NCBI GenBank assembly: GCA_017512885.1
Contig: JAFWEP010000004.1
Coordinates: 62,001-126,000 of the forward strand
DNA from: Erysipelotrichaceae bacterium
Lineage (GTDB): Bacteria; Bacillota_I; Bacilli_A; Erysipelotrichales; Erysipelotrichaceae
Direction: 5' to 3'
Length of the DNA: 64,000 nucleotides
The notes beneath the pieces are model-generated. The model had not been told where the DNA came from and did no database searches. It saw only the letters and a program-made list of their open reading frames with translations. Positions 1 through 8,402 of the stretch are shown piece by piece (position 1 is the first letter of the stretch; each line of letters begins with the position of its first letter). The translations under genes were made by a program, and so were the position numbers.

Positions 1-1775
1 CTTACTACCTGCTGGGAATGGAACGGACGATGCAGAAGAAGAACGGGATCATCTTCATCCTCTCCTGTGCCCTGCTGTTCAGCACCAACTGGTATTTCTT
101 CTATACCCTGACGGTCCTGACTCCCTTCTATTTCCTGTACCGCTACTTCCGGCATGATCTGCCGCTGAAGGAGCTTCCCTTCAGCATCCTGAAGCATATC
201 CTGCTCTACCTCTCCGGGATCCTGATCACCGCCGTGATCTGGCTGCCGGGCATCCTCTATGCCCTGGCCAGCTCCCGCTATATCGCCCTCAGGGATCTGG
301 GCATCCTGCCTCGTCTGCATTATCTGGTCACGACCTTCGTACCGAACTATCTTTATCTTTATAAGAATAATGTCTTCGAGACCGATGTCCACTACAGCCG
401 GGAGATCGTCGGCTGGGCCGGCACTTCCCTGCTGATGATCATCCCGCAGTTCCTGAAGTTCTTCCGGAAGAAAGACAAATACCTGACTGTCCTCTTCTAC
501 GGTCTGTTTCTGCTGATCGCCTTTATTCCGCAATTGGATTCGGCCATGCACGGCTTCGGCGATCCTTCCTTCCGCTGGACCTTCTTCCTGATCATCTTCG
601 ATCTGATGATCGCTGCCGAGTGTCTGGACCGTTTCGAAGAAACGGACCGGAAGGCGCTCCTTGCCGCCTTTGCCGGCTATGTGCTCCTGTCAGGCGGATG
701 TTTCCTGCTGGCTCTGAAGAGCCAGGATGCGGCGCTGTCTGATTATTCAGCACATTTCCTGCTCTGCGTAGTATTCTGCGCAGTAGCCTTGCTGGGAGTC
801 CTGCTGCTGTACTTCCGCAGCCGGCGCGGCTTTGCGCTGCTGCTGGTGGCGGAGCTCTGCATCTCCGGATTCTTCTGCTACCGCAACGACATCCTCGATC
901 TGCACAAGCAGGAGGAAGACTATGCCTATATCAGCAGTCTGACCACCGTGCTGCAGGATCAGCCGGGAGAGTTTGCAGAGAAACTGAGATCGCTCGCTCC
1001 GGAGAACCCTCAGGAATTCTACCGGGTCTATGTGCCTTATGACAGCGTCTACTGGTCCTTCTCGCACAACATGTCGCTCCTCTACGGCATCCGCGGTCTG
1101 ATGACCTACGATTCCACCTATGCCTACAGTTTCATCTCCATGTATCAGATGGAGCCCTGTGTCGCTTCCTACAATTCGGGCTGGATCTTCAACATCGAAG
1201 ACAATGAACTGATGAACTTCTTCAATACCAAGTATGCGGTCGTGACCGCTCAGGAAACGCTGGCCGACAACTGGGTATTGATCGATGATGATTTCCATTA
1301 TGGGCTGAAACTCTATGAGAATCAGGCATACCAGCCTTTGGGAAAGACCTACAATGCCCTGATGACGGAAGACGACTATAAGAACGGCCGGGATACCTCC
1401 CTCTTCAACACGCATGTCATCTGCAATTACTTCCACGATATCATCAGTGCTTCCCTGAGCGATCTGGACTGTCATCTCGAGAATATCGACGCCGCCCACA
1501 ACCATCTGTATGCGGAATACACGGCAGAAAAAAAGGGGTTCATGGTCATCGCGATCCCCTATGACCGCGGCTGGACCTTAAAGGTCGATGGACAGCCGAC
1601 GGAATTCTACAATGTGAACGGCGGGTTTATCGGCCTTCCCGTACAGGAAGGACACCATACCCTGACGATGGAGTTCGTTCCTTACGGATTCCAGGCCGGA
1701 GCCGCGCTGAGCGTGCTGGGCATGATCACGACGGCCGCTTACCTCTTCATCTCCCGTAAGTCGAAGACCGCATAG
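1..1775 (+). CDS. YfhO-family polytopic membrane protein, 5'-truncated by the window edge
   Basis: The reading frame is open from base 3, so the gene starts upstream of the window and about 590 C-terminal residues are visible. Several hydrophobic segments alternate with aromatic loops in the first 290 residues. A soluble C-terminal part follows, with a beta-rich end that reads like the extracytoplasmic domain of YfhO proteins, and then a last membrane helix before the basic tail SRKSKTA. YfhO proteins act at the outer membrane leaflet in glycosylation of lipoteichoic acid or other envelope glycans. That role is family knowledge and is not shown here. The stop lies 37 bp inside the 3' end of the convergent gene on the other strand. 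An internal Met at 18 is not the true start, because the upstream codons continue the same hydrophobic sequence. Confidence 0.8.
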   Translation, partial: YYLLGMERTMQKKNGIIFILSCALLFSTNWYFFYTLTVLTPFYFLYRYFRHDLPLKELPFSILKHILLYLSGILITAVIWLPGILYALASSRYIALRDLGILPRLHYLVTTFVPNYLYLYKNNVFETDVHYSREIVGWAGTSLLMIIPQFLKFFRKKDKYLTVLFYGLFLLIAFIPQLDSAMHGFGDPSFRWTFFLIIFDLMIAAECLDRFEETDRKALLAAFAGYVLLSGGCFLLALKSQDAALSDYSAHFLLCVVFCAVALLGVLLLYFRSRRGFALLLVAELCISGFFCYRNDILDLHKQEEDYAYISSLTTVLQDQPGEFAEKLRSLAPENPQEFYRVYVPYDSVYWSFSHNMSLLYGIRGLMTYDSTYAYSFISMYQMEPCVASYNSGWIFNIEDNELMNFFNTKYAVVTAQETLADNWVLIDDDFHYGLKLYENQAYQPLGKTYNALMTEDDYKNGRDTSLFNTHVICNYFHDIISASLSDLDCHLENIDAAHNHLYAEYTAEKKGFMVIAIPYDRGWTLKVDGQPTEFYNVNGGFIGLPVQEGHHTLTMEFVPYGFQAGAALSVLGMITTAAYLFISRKSKTA

Positions 1776-3760
1776 GTATTGGTCGAATATTCCGTCTTCG
1801 GATAGCCGGCTTCCTCGATCATCTGCGCGAACGGGATGTAGTGATCATCGATCATTCCGCCCAGACCGTAATCGACGACCAGGATGTCATAAGCGCTTTC
1901 CTGTAAGAGACGTACGGTATCCGCATAGGGCGGTTCTTCATCGGGGCGGAAGTTGTCCCAGCCGTCCGTCGGGAAGAAGATCAGATACAGAGCATAGCTG
2001 TTGTCATCGGCATTGTCGTAGTTGTATCTTCTTTCCTTGCCGATCAGATAAGTGGAACCTTCCAAGAACGAAGGCATCCAGAATGTGCCGGTGATGATCG
2101 CCGGCTTTTCGATCCCTCTGTCTGCGATCATCGACCGGACATTGCGGGTCACTTCCAGCTCGGCATTGTTGATCTTGTAGACCGGATTGTAGTCTTCGCC
2201 CGGAATGAAGGAATCGTTGGTATAGCGCGGGATCTGGATCACGGCCAGAACAACGCTCAGCAGCAGGACGGCTGCCTGTGCAAGCTTCTTCGGCTTTTCC
2301 GAGAAGACAGAACAGACTTCCCGCAGGAACAGCACGATCGTAAAGTGATTGATGATCAGATCATAGCAGCGGTAGTAGACCCAGTTCACCTTGTTGACGA
2401 AGGTGCAGCAGAAGGGATCGAAGACCGTCAGGATCAGTACCCAGGACATCACCGCAAAGGGATGTCTTTTTTCTTTGACCAGATAGAAGGTCATCGGCAG
2501 CAGCACCAGCAGATTGAAGATCCAGTGCCTCAGATCCGGGAACGAGAAATAGTCCCAGGACATATCCTGCCGTTCGCTGTAGTTATAGGTGAAAGCCCTG
2601 AAGTCAAAGGGATCGTGCGTGATCCGTAAGGACATCACGAACAGGAAGAGGAAAGCCAGCATCAGTGTTCCGTAACGCACATAACGGTTCTGATAGAGCT
2701 TCAGGATCACATCGTTCAGGAACCAGACCGCCGCCAGGAAGACAGCCGTTGCGGCAACGACCCAGAGCTGCGCCCCCAGCTTGACGATCAGGATGTTCAA
2801 TACCGGTATCGCCAGTACGACCACGTACTGCTTCAGCAGGTCCTTCTCTTCATAGAAGGCAAAGAACAGACCGAACAGAGCCAGGATCAGCGAGAAGGTC
2901 CCGGTCGAACTGAGACCGCAGATCCCCAGCATGATCAGATAGAAGAGATACAGTTCCTTCCGGTCTTTGGACTGCACATAGCGGAACAGATAGAGAGTGG
3001 CCAGGGCATGATAGGCCATGCGGTAGTTGTTGCCGATGAAACCGAAGGCATTGTTGTAGTAGAAGTTGCCCATGAAGAGGATGAGCAGGATCGCCGCCCC
3101 GATCTGCAGCAACCGGTCTTTGACCAGCTCTTCGATCGCTTTCAGTGATACGCTGATCGCTACGGCCTGCGAGAGGATCTGGAAGGTCCAGACGAAGGCT
3201 GGCAGTGTTTCGTAACTGATATGAACAAGACCTAATACCGTCCGCACGGCATAGATATAACAGGCGATGAAGTAGTAATAAGACTGGAAGACATAGGTGA
3301 TCCACTGCACATCCGTATTCGGGTAGGTCCCGAAGTGGGGATGCAGGCTGTTCAGTTCCGGATTGCCGATATTGAAACTGATCATGTTCAGGTAATACAG
3401 CACATCGTAGCCATGCGGATCGCCCAGAGTCCTCTTGGAAGAGATATAGATACTGAAGAGGAGGAAGACAAAGAAGATGACCGTCATCTTCAACGAGAAC
3501 TTCCATTTCAGAGAACGGAAGTCCTTAATGATCAGGATCAATGAAACTGCCACGACCGCGATGACCAGGATCAGATAGGCATAGAAAGAACCGTTAAAAG
3601 CACTGATCGGCCAGCCCAGCACATAGAGGACGGCCATGAAGCTGATGAAACCGACCGGGAAAGAGAATGCCAATGGCTCCTTCTGCAGCTTCGCATAGAC
3701 GTAACGGCCCAGGACTTCAAAGTAGCCCAGCAATAAGAAAGGCAGCAGGAAATAGATCAT
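1739..3760 (-). CDS. Large polytopic membrane protein, glycosyltransferase-like, function unknown
   Basis: This is a 673-residue protein with about a dozen hydrophobic segments in its first 490 residues and a soluble C-terminal domain of about 170 residues. That is the layout of GT-C type membrane glycosyltransferases and of uncharacterised DUF6541/DUF6077-like proteins. The loop after the first helices carries GDPHGYDVLYYLN, the kind of acidic extracytoplasmic loop expected in GT-C enzymes. The start has a good ribosome site (AAAGGAG, 5-6 nt spacing). It overlaps the stop of the upstream gene as ATGA, which indicates translational coupling with the next membrane protein. The 3' end overlaps the convergent YfhO-like gene by 37 bp. 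A role in transferring lipid-linked sugars to the envelope is inference from topology and neighbours. Confidence 0.7.
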   Translation of the reverse strand: MIYFLLPFLLLGYFEVLGRYVYAKLQKEPLAFSFPVGFISFMAVLYVLGWPISAFNGSFYAYLILVIAVVAVSLILIIKDFRSLKWKFSLKMTVIFFVFLLFSIYISSKRTLGDPHGYDVLYYLNMISFNIGNPELNSLHPHFGTYPNTDVQWITYVFQSYYYFIACYIYAVRTVLGLVHISYETLPAFVWTFQILSQAVAISVSLKAIEELVKDRLLQIGAAILLILFMGNFYYNNAFGFIGNNYRMAYHALATLYLFRYVQSKDRKELYLFYLIMLGICGLSSTGTFSLILALFGLFFAFYEEKDLLKQYVVVLAIPVLNILIVKLGAQLWVVAATAVFLAAVWFLNDVILKLYQNRYVRYGTLMLAFLFLFVMSLRITHDPFDFRAFTYNYSERQDMSWDYFSFPDLRHWIFNLLVLLPMTFYLVKEKRHPFAVMSWVLILTVFDPFCCTFVNKVNWVYYRCYDLIINHFTIVLFLREVCSVFSEKPKKLAQAAVLLLSVVLAVIQIPRYTNDSFIPGEDYNPVYKINNAELEVTRNVRSMIADRGIEKPAIITGTFWMPSFLEGSTYLIGKERRYNYDNADDNSYALYLIFFPTDGWDNFRPDEEPPYADTVRLLQESAYDILVVDYGLGGMIDDHYIPFAQMIEEAGYPKTEYSTNTYAVFDLREMKR

Positions 3761-5229
3761 GCCCGCTCCTTTCTTAAGGACGAAAGTCCCTTAGCCGCAT
3801 AGGGCAGCAGGAAGAGATAGTACTGATAGAGATAGATCGCTTTCGTTTCCCAGAAGGCATGGAAGAAGAAGCCGCCCAGGATGATGACCGCCGGGAAGAG
3901 CTCGTTCAGGCTCAGTTCCTTTCTCTTCCATAAGAAGAGATAAAGAGCGGCCAGAGCCACTAAGGAAGACGCTCCGTCCCAGACCGTATCGATCACATCG
4001 TTCCCCTTCCCGTTGACCAGATCGTCATTGAAAGGCGGCAGATCCAGTTCGGCATACTGACCGAAAGCTTCGAACTCCGGATTGGCCCAGGAGACCAGGA
4101 ACTTCTGTCCCAGGAAACGGAAGAAGACATGCGGACGTTCCTTGAAAGCCGTGAACTCCATGTCCAGCATCTCCCGGGCATGGGTAGCGGTAAACTCCGC
4201 TACGAAGTCATTCTCATAGTGATAGACTTCCAGTTCGTTGGTGTATCCGCCGGGATGGCGTTCATCGTAATTGAAACCGTAGACGATCCAGCAGATCTTC
4301 GGCAGGCGGTTGTCGTAGGTCGTACCGGAACGGGCTTCCCAGAAATCGATGATCCCTTCCGTGCTGACCCGGAAGCCTCCCAGTAAGACCAGGATCGCCA
4401 GCAAGGAAGCCCACTTCTTCTGATGGACGACCTCCAGGAACAGATAAATGATCATGGCCGCCAGGATGATGGCTGAGTTATTCTTCACGAAGATGGACAG
4501 GATGACCAGCACGATCGCTGCACAGAGGTAAGGCAGCTTGTCCTGATGCCGGTAGCGCAGGAAGGCATAAGCAGCGCTCATCCCCAGGGCATAGGAGATC
4601 ACATTGCCGTAGACGAAGAAGGTATAGAAGACATACTGCATGCTGAAGAAGAACAGGAAGACCAGCGCTTTCTGTACTCTCTCCTCATGGAAGAGCTCTT
4701 CCGTAAGCAGATACAGGGCGATATACCCCTCCAGCATGAATCCCAGATTGATGATCCGGAAAGCCAGTTCGGAATTGTCGCCGAAGATCTTCACCAGCAC
4801 AAAGAAGATCGTAAAAAGCCCGAAGTTGTTCGGGTAGTCATTCATATAGGTATGGTAGCCGATCGGGCCGTAGTCACCGTTCGCGACCGCTCGGGCTGAA
4901 CGCATGACGTTGTAGGCGTCATCCAGTTCTTTTATTTTTTGAGGATTGCTGAAGATCCAGTAAACGGAGACAGCTGCCGCAAAGATCAGGAAAACGGTAA
5001 ACAGTTTCTTCGAAGAGATCTTCGCTCTTTCGGCCAGCAGATACAGTCCGACCAGGATGGCTACCGTCAGGACATGGATCATATCGACACGGAGATAGTT
5101 CGCCGTGGAATCCACCGCATGGAACTGTCGGACCGTAAAGAAAACATTCCCGACCGCAAAAAAGATCAGGAATACAAAGAAACATACCTTTACGATGCCC
5201 AGTTCGATCTTCTCCAGCTTCTTCAGCAT
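3757..5229 (-). CDS. Polytopic membrane protein of the GT39/PMT-like glycosyltransferase type
   Basis: The protein has 490 residues from the chosen start MLKKLEKIE. A longer frame to 5316 exists, but it would run into the end of the AEC permease gene and has no hydrophobic or conserved content, so the internal ATG is preferred. About eleven membrane segments are visible. The first extracytoplasmic loop carries the acidic stretch KELDDAYNVMRSARAVANGD, resembling the catalytic Asp-containing loop of GT39-type mannosyltransferases. A soluble insert near residues 300-380 includes the WIVYGFNYDERHPGG region. The gene overlaps the following membrane protein gene by 3-4 nt (ATGA), so the two are probably co-translated. 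The donor would be a polyprenyl-phosphate sugar and the acceptor a surface polymer; both are inferred. Confidence 0.68.
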   Translation of the reverse strand: MLKKLEKIELGIVKVCFFVFLIFFAVGNVFFTVRQFHAVDSTANYLRVDMIHVLTVAILVGLYLLAERAKISSKKLFTVFLIFAAAVSVYWIFSNPQKIKELDDAYNVMRSARAVANGDYGPIGYHTYMNDYPNNFGLFTIFFVLVKIFGDNSELAFRIINLGFMLEGYIALYLLTEELFHEERVQKALVFLFFFSMQYVFYTFFVYGNVISYALGMSAAYAFLRYRHQDKLPYLCAAIVLVILSIFVKNNSAIILAAMIIYLFLEVVHQKKWASLLAILVLLGGFRVSTEGIIDFWEARSGTTYDNRLPKICWIVYGFNYDERHPGGYTNELEVYHYENDFVAEFTATHAREMLDMEFTAFKERPHVFFRFLGQKFLVSWANPEFEAFGQYAELDLPPFNDDLVNGKGNDVIDTVWDGASSLVALAALYLFLWKRKELSLNELFPAVIILGGFFFHAFWETKAIYLYQYYLFLLPYAAKGLSSLRKERA

Positions 5230-5269
5230 ACTTCTACCATTGTAAGAAACTTCCGCTCTGTCGGCAAGT

Positions 5270-6190
5270 TCAGGCAAAGGCTGCCAGAGCGTAGACCCAG
5301 AGCGGCAGGATGGCAATGGAGATCAGGGTCGAAAGGACGACGACATTGGCGGAGAACTCCGCATTCGCATGATAGCGGTCGGCAAAGACCGTGATGGTCG
5401 TACCGGCCGGCATCGCTGCCAGGATGACAGCGACCGAAGTGACCAGCGGATCGATGCCCAGCAGGACACAGGGGATCAGGACCATGATCGGGATGAGCAA
5501 GAGACGCACGAAGGCAAACTTCAGATTGGACCGGCTCAAGAGATGACCGAAACCGCACTGACCCAGGATCATGCCGATCAGGATCATCGCCAGAGGCGAA
5601 GCACAGCGTCCCAAGTTCGTCAGAAGGTCCGTGACCGGAGCAGGAAGATCGATGCCCAGCAGCATCTTCGTAAGACCCAGGATAATCGCAATGATGCAGG
5701 GATTGGTAAAGATGATATGGATGACTTCCTTCGGGCTCTTCGCTCCGCTGAAGTAGGTCGTACCGAAAGAGAAGGCAATGATGCGGGAAGGTACCAGAAA
5801 GACCTGGGTCAGGATCAGACCCATCGCCCCATAGACCCCTTCACTGACCGCATTGCCCATGAAACCGGCATTGGAACAGATCGTGCCGTACTGCAGGGAA
5901 GGGCGCTGATCCGCCGGATCCCTCTTCCAGATGAAAAGGTTCATGAAGATCCCCACGATCTCGATCAGAAAGGAGATGACGAAGATCTGACCGAACTGTT
6001 TTGCCAGTTCCGTGCTCATCTCCATCTTGAAGGAAGAGATGATCGAACACGGAAGCAATACGTTCATGATCAGCCGGGAAAGGACCGAACGTTCGTTCGG
6101 CTTCAGGACTCCGGTACGGCAGAGCACATAACCGACGGCGATCTCCGCAAACATCAGAAACTGTAACGAAAACAGACCATTTAATGCCAT
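5270..6190 (-). CDS. AEC-family transporter (auxin efflux carrier / malate permease type)
   Basis: The protein has 306 residues in ten predicted membrane helices arranged as two five-helix halves. It carries family-typical motifs: the N-terminal FLMFAEIAVGYVLCRTGVL, a Pro-containing broken helix (VLLPCSI), the SNAGFMGN motif of the first half, and LAAMPAGTT in the second half. AEC carriers export or exchange small organic acids; the substrate cannot be read from sequence. The ATG at 6190 has no clear ribosome site, so the start is less certain than the rest of the gene. It diverges from the PhzF-like gene across a 97-bp region, which must hold both promoters. Confidence 0.88.
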   Translation of the reverse strand: MALNGLFSLQFLMFAEIAVGYVLCRTGVLKPNERSVLSRLIMNVLLPCSIISSFKMEMSTELAKQFGQIFVISFLIEIVGIFMNLFIWKRDPADQRPSLQYGTICSNAGFMGNAVSEGVYGAMGLILTQVFLVPSRIIAFSFGTTYFSGAKSPKEVIHIIFTNPCIIAIILGLTKMLLGIDLPAPVTDLLTNLGRCASPLAMILIGMILGQCGFGHLLSRSNLKFAFVRLLLIPIMVLIPCVLLGIDPLVTSVAVILAAMPAGTTITVFADRYHANAEFSANVVVLSTLISIAILPLWVYALAAFA

Positions 6191-6287
6191 AACAGAGACA
6201 TTTTAGCACTCTTTTCTCCGAGATTCTGTCCAACTTGTTTCCTTTCCTCTCTTTCTCTGGCAAAATGACTTCAAAGGGGGATGGATC

Positions 6288-7142
6288 ATGAAATACTATA
6301 TCGTCGATGTCTTTGCGGAAGAGAAATATCAGGGCAATCAGTTGCTGGTGGTACTGGCTGAAGAAGGACTTTCTTCCGAGGAACAGCAGGCCATCGCCAA
6401 AGAGATCAACTTCGCGGAAACGACCTTCATCTTAGGAAACAAACAGGGCAACGGCGGCTACAATGTCCGGATCTGGACTGCCGGGGTCGGCGAAGTTCCC
6501 TTCGCCGGACATCCTACCTTAGGTACGGCCTATGTCATCCATCACTTCCTGGAACACGAAGAAAACAATAAAGTCATCCTGAACCTCAAGGTCGGACCGA
6601 TCCCGGTCACCGTCAATGAAAAGGGACTGACCATGTCCCAGAACCCGCCGGTCTTCGAGGACTGTGTCAGCAGAGAAGACATCTGTACGGTCTTCAATCT
6701 TTCTCCGGAAGATATCCGGGAGGATCTGCCTCTGCAGCGGGTCTCTACCGGACTGGCTGCGATCATCGTTCCTCTGACGAGCAGAGAAGCTTTAAAGAAG
6801 GTCTTCTGTGACCAGAGAGCCTTTAAGGAATATATCACACGCTGTCCCCACGGCAATCGACTGCACCTCTTCTTTACGGAGACGGCTGATCATCTGCTGG
6901 CAGCCAGATGTCTGACTGAAGACTTCCTGGAAGACGCGGCGACCGGTTCTGCCAACGGCGATCTGGCCGGTTATCTGCTGCAGTACCGCTATTGGGATGA
7001 AGACGAGATCAGCTATACCGTCCATCAGGGCGAAGATATGGGCAGACCTTCCTGTCTCTATATCCACGCGAAAAAAGACCCGGAATGGGTCATTGAGGTA
7101 AGCGGGAACTGCTTCTTAGTGGCAGAGGGAGAATGGTATTAG
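6288..7142 (+). CDS. PhzF-family isomerase/epimerase
   Basis: The protein has 284 residues, the usual length for the family, with the duplicated diaminopimelate-epimerase-like fold. Signature elements are FAEEKYQGNQL near the N terminus, the catalytic Glu at about residue 44 (NFAETTF), GHPTLGTAYVI at about residues 73-83, and the C-terminal DAATGSANGDLAGYLL glycine-rich anion-binding motif. PhzF of phenazine synthesis isomerises 2,3-dihydro-3-hydroxyanthranilate. Most homologues in Firmicutes are stand-alone enzymes of unknown substrate, and no phenazine genes are nearby. The start has a strong ribosome site (AAAGGGGGAT). A stem-loop with a U-tract closes the transcript, so it is probably monocistronic. 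Confidence 0.88.
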   Translation: MKYYIVDVFAEEKYQGNQLLVVLAEEGLSSEEQQAIAKEINFAETTFILGNKQGNGGYNVRIWTAGVGEVPFAGHPTLGTAYVIHHFLEHEENNKVILNLKVGPIPVTVNEKGLTMSQNPPVFEDCVSREDICTVFNLSPEDIREDLPLQRVSTGLAAIIVPLTSREALKKVFCDQRAFKEYITRCPHGNRLHLFFTETADHLLAARCLTEDFLEDAATGSANGDLAGYLLQYRYWDEDEISYTVHQGEDMGRPSCLYIHAKKDPEWVIEVSGNCFLVAEGEWY

Positions 7143-7214
7143 GTCATTCTGATACTCTATGATCAAACACAATGATGACCCCGAAGAAAACCGTGTCTGC
7201 TGCAAGGCCTCTTC

Positions 7215-7256
7215 TAAGTCTACATACAAAGTCTGCTTTAGTAGACTTATCTTTTT
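7215..7256 (+). terminator. Intrinsic terminator after the PhzF-like gene
   Basis: A perfect 9-bp stem (TAAGTCTAC and GTAGACTTA) closes a 17-nt loop and is followed by TCTTTTT. It lies 72 nt after the PhzF stop. Confidence 0.7.
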
Positions 7257-7285
7257 GACAGCAAAGGGAGAATGTCGCCGTCTGA

Positions 7286-7885
7286 TCAATCAATGAAACT
7301 GCCGATCACTTTCTCATAGATCCTGATCATTTTCTCGCGGTCAACAGAAGTCCCCGTCGCATCTATCGCCAGTCCTATGAATGCCTCTGAAGGAACACCG
7401 TTCTCGACCGAGAAGAACAGCGGCATTTTGATACGTTTGGTGCCGGTCTCATCTGTTGGCAGGAGCGGTTCCAGTGCAGCCTGCACTTCTTCGTGATAGG
7501 CAGAGAGCGGATACTTTTTGTCATAAGCGAAGATATAATAGACCGACAGATCATGATTTTCGGCCACTTCGTTGATGATCCTGACCGCTTCCTGACAGTT
7601 TGCACAGTCTGTGTCACCGATATAGAACAGAGCCGAACCACCCTCTTCGATACACCTTAAGAGTTCTTTCGGTGAGGTACCGACAAAGCGGTGTTTTACG
7701 GAGTTCATTCCTTTGTAGGCGCTCATATCTACCGGAAAGGACTCCAGTTTGGTTATTTCCAGAGTCTTCGGTCTCTGACACCCTGCCAGAGCAAGCACAA
7801 GCAGCAACAGGATCAGGATCCTGTTTCGTACACTATGATATTCTTGTTTTGCAGCTGATGTTTCAGCAGAATTCCGAGGCAACAT
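7286..7885 (-). CDS. Lipoprotein with a thioredoxin-like domain
   Basis: The protein has 199 residues. After a basic N-terminal stretch a hydrophobic segment leads to the lipobox LALAGC, so the mature protein should be anchored on the outer membrane leaflet at Cys35. The domain that follows contains a DTDCANCQE motif, a CxxC pair placed as in thioredoxin-like folds, and then YYIFAYDKK and KMPLFFSVENG, which resemble later thioredoxin strands. It may handle disulfides at the cell surface; the partner is unknown. The start is supported by AAGGAGGAG at 9-nt spacing. The N terminus before the signal segment is unusually long (about 20 residues), so an internal start is possible. No partner cytochrome or CcdA gene is adjacent. 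Confidence 0.7.
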   Translation of the reverse strand: MLPRNSAETSAAKQEYHSVRNRILILLLLVLALAGCQRPKTLEITKLESFPVDMSAYKGMNSVKHRFVGTSPKELLRCIEEGGSALFYIGDTDCANCQEAVRIINEVAENHDLSVYYIFAYDKKYPLSAYHEEVQAALEPLLPTDETGTKRIKMPLFFSVENGVPSEAFIGLAIDATGTSVDREKMIRIYEKVIGSFID

Positions 7886-7947
7886 ATGCTTCTCCTCCTT
7901 TACATAGACTTATGGTATTCGGAATGCGTACAAGATTGTAAAGCCGG

Positions 7948-8196
7948 TCAGATATCCTTATTGGCCTGAACGAACAGTTTCAGCAGGATACCCAGTCCTC
8001 CCAGAAATACCAGGACCGCCCCTAACTGACAGCAGCCGGTGATCAGACCGTAAGACAGGAACGCCGCATTGAAGACTGGGGAACTTGGATCACCTCCCAT
8101 TCTGAGGACACGGGATTTATACCAGAAGTCTGTCAGCGTCAGACCGATCTGTACACTGAAAACACATAACAGAACGCCAGCCAGAATAAGTATTGC
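7948..8196 (-). pseudogene. 5'-truncated remnant of a small two-helix membrane protein gene
   Basis: Reading the minus strand from 8196 gives 83 sense codons ending in TGA at 7948. There are two strong hydrophobic segments (ILILAGVLLCVFSV near the start and GAVLVFLGGLGILLKL near the end) separated by a polar loop, FWYKSRVLRMGGDPSS. The frame opens directly after an in-frame TAA at 8197-8199, and no ATG, GTG or TTG precedes the first hydrophobic segment. The N terminus and start codon therefore appear lost. The sequence before it is AT-rich, unlike the remnant itself. A short product from the internal Met at about codon 33 cannot be excluded. Confidence 0.5.
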
Positions 8197-8365
8197 TTAA
8201 AAAATATAGAATCGTTTACTTTTCATTTGTCAGACACCATCTTCCTGTTTTGAAGGATCGACCGACCAAAGATAGAAAGCTTTCATTAACCGATCCCAAT
8301 TCTATCGATACACTTTTATTTTACTATCTGCTCATTAGCTACGGAGATTTTGGAATAAAAAAGTC
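8197..8365. other. AT-rich stretch with no recognisable gene
   Basis: This stretch lies between the membrane-gene remnant and the terminator hairpin. A 74-codon plus-strand frame crosses it but has no ribosome site, runs through the terminator and has no protein-like character. I see no promoter or RNA structure that I would defend. Confidence 0.5.
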
Positions 8366-8389
8366 AAAATGCCCGCATAGGGGCATTTT
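8366..8389 (-). terminator. Bidirectional intrinsic terminator after the Rgg-like regulator
   Basis: A 9-bp stem (AAAATGCCC and GGGCATTTT) closes a 6-nt loop, GCATAG. T-rich tracts lie on both sides, so it can stop leftward transcription from the regulator gene, whose stop is 14 nt away. Confidence 0.8.
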
Positions 8390-8402
8390 TCGGTTTTTTA
8401 TT

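Noticed and set aside
747-1505. Minus-strand frame opposite the YfhO-like gene
   Set aside because: It lies wholly within a well-supported gene and has no ribosome site or protein-like motifs.
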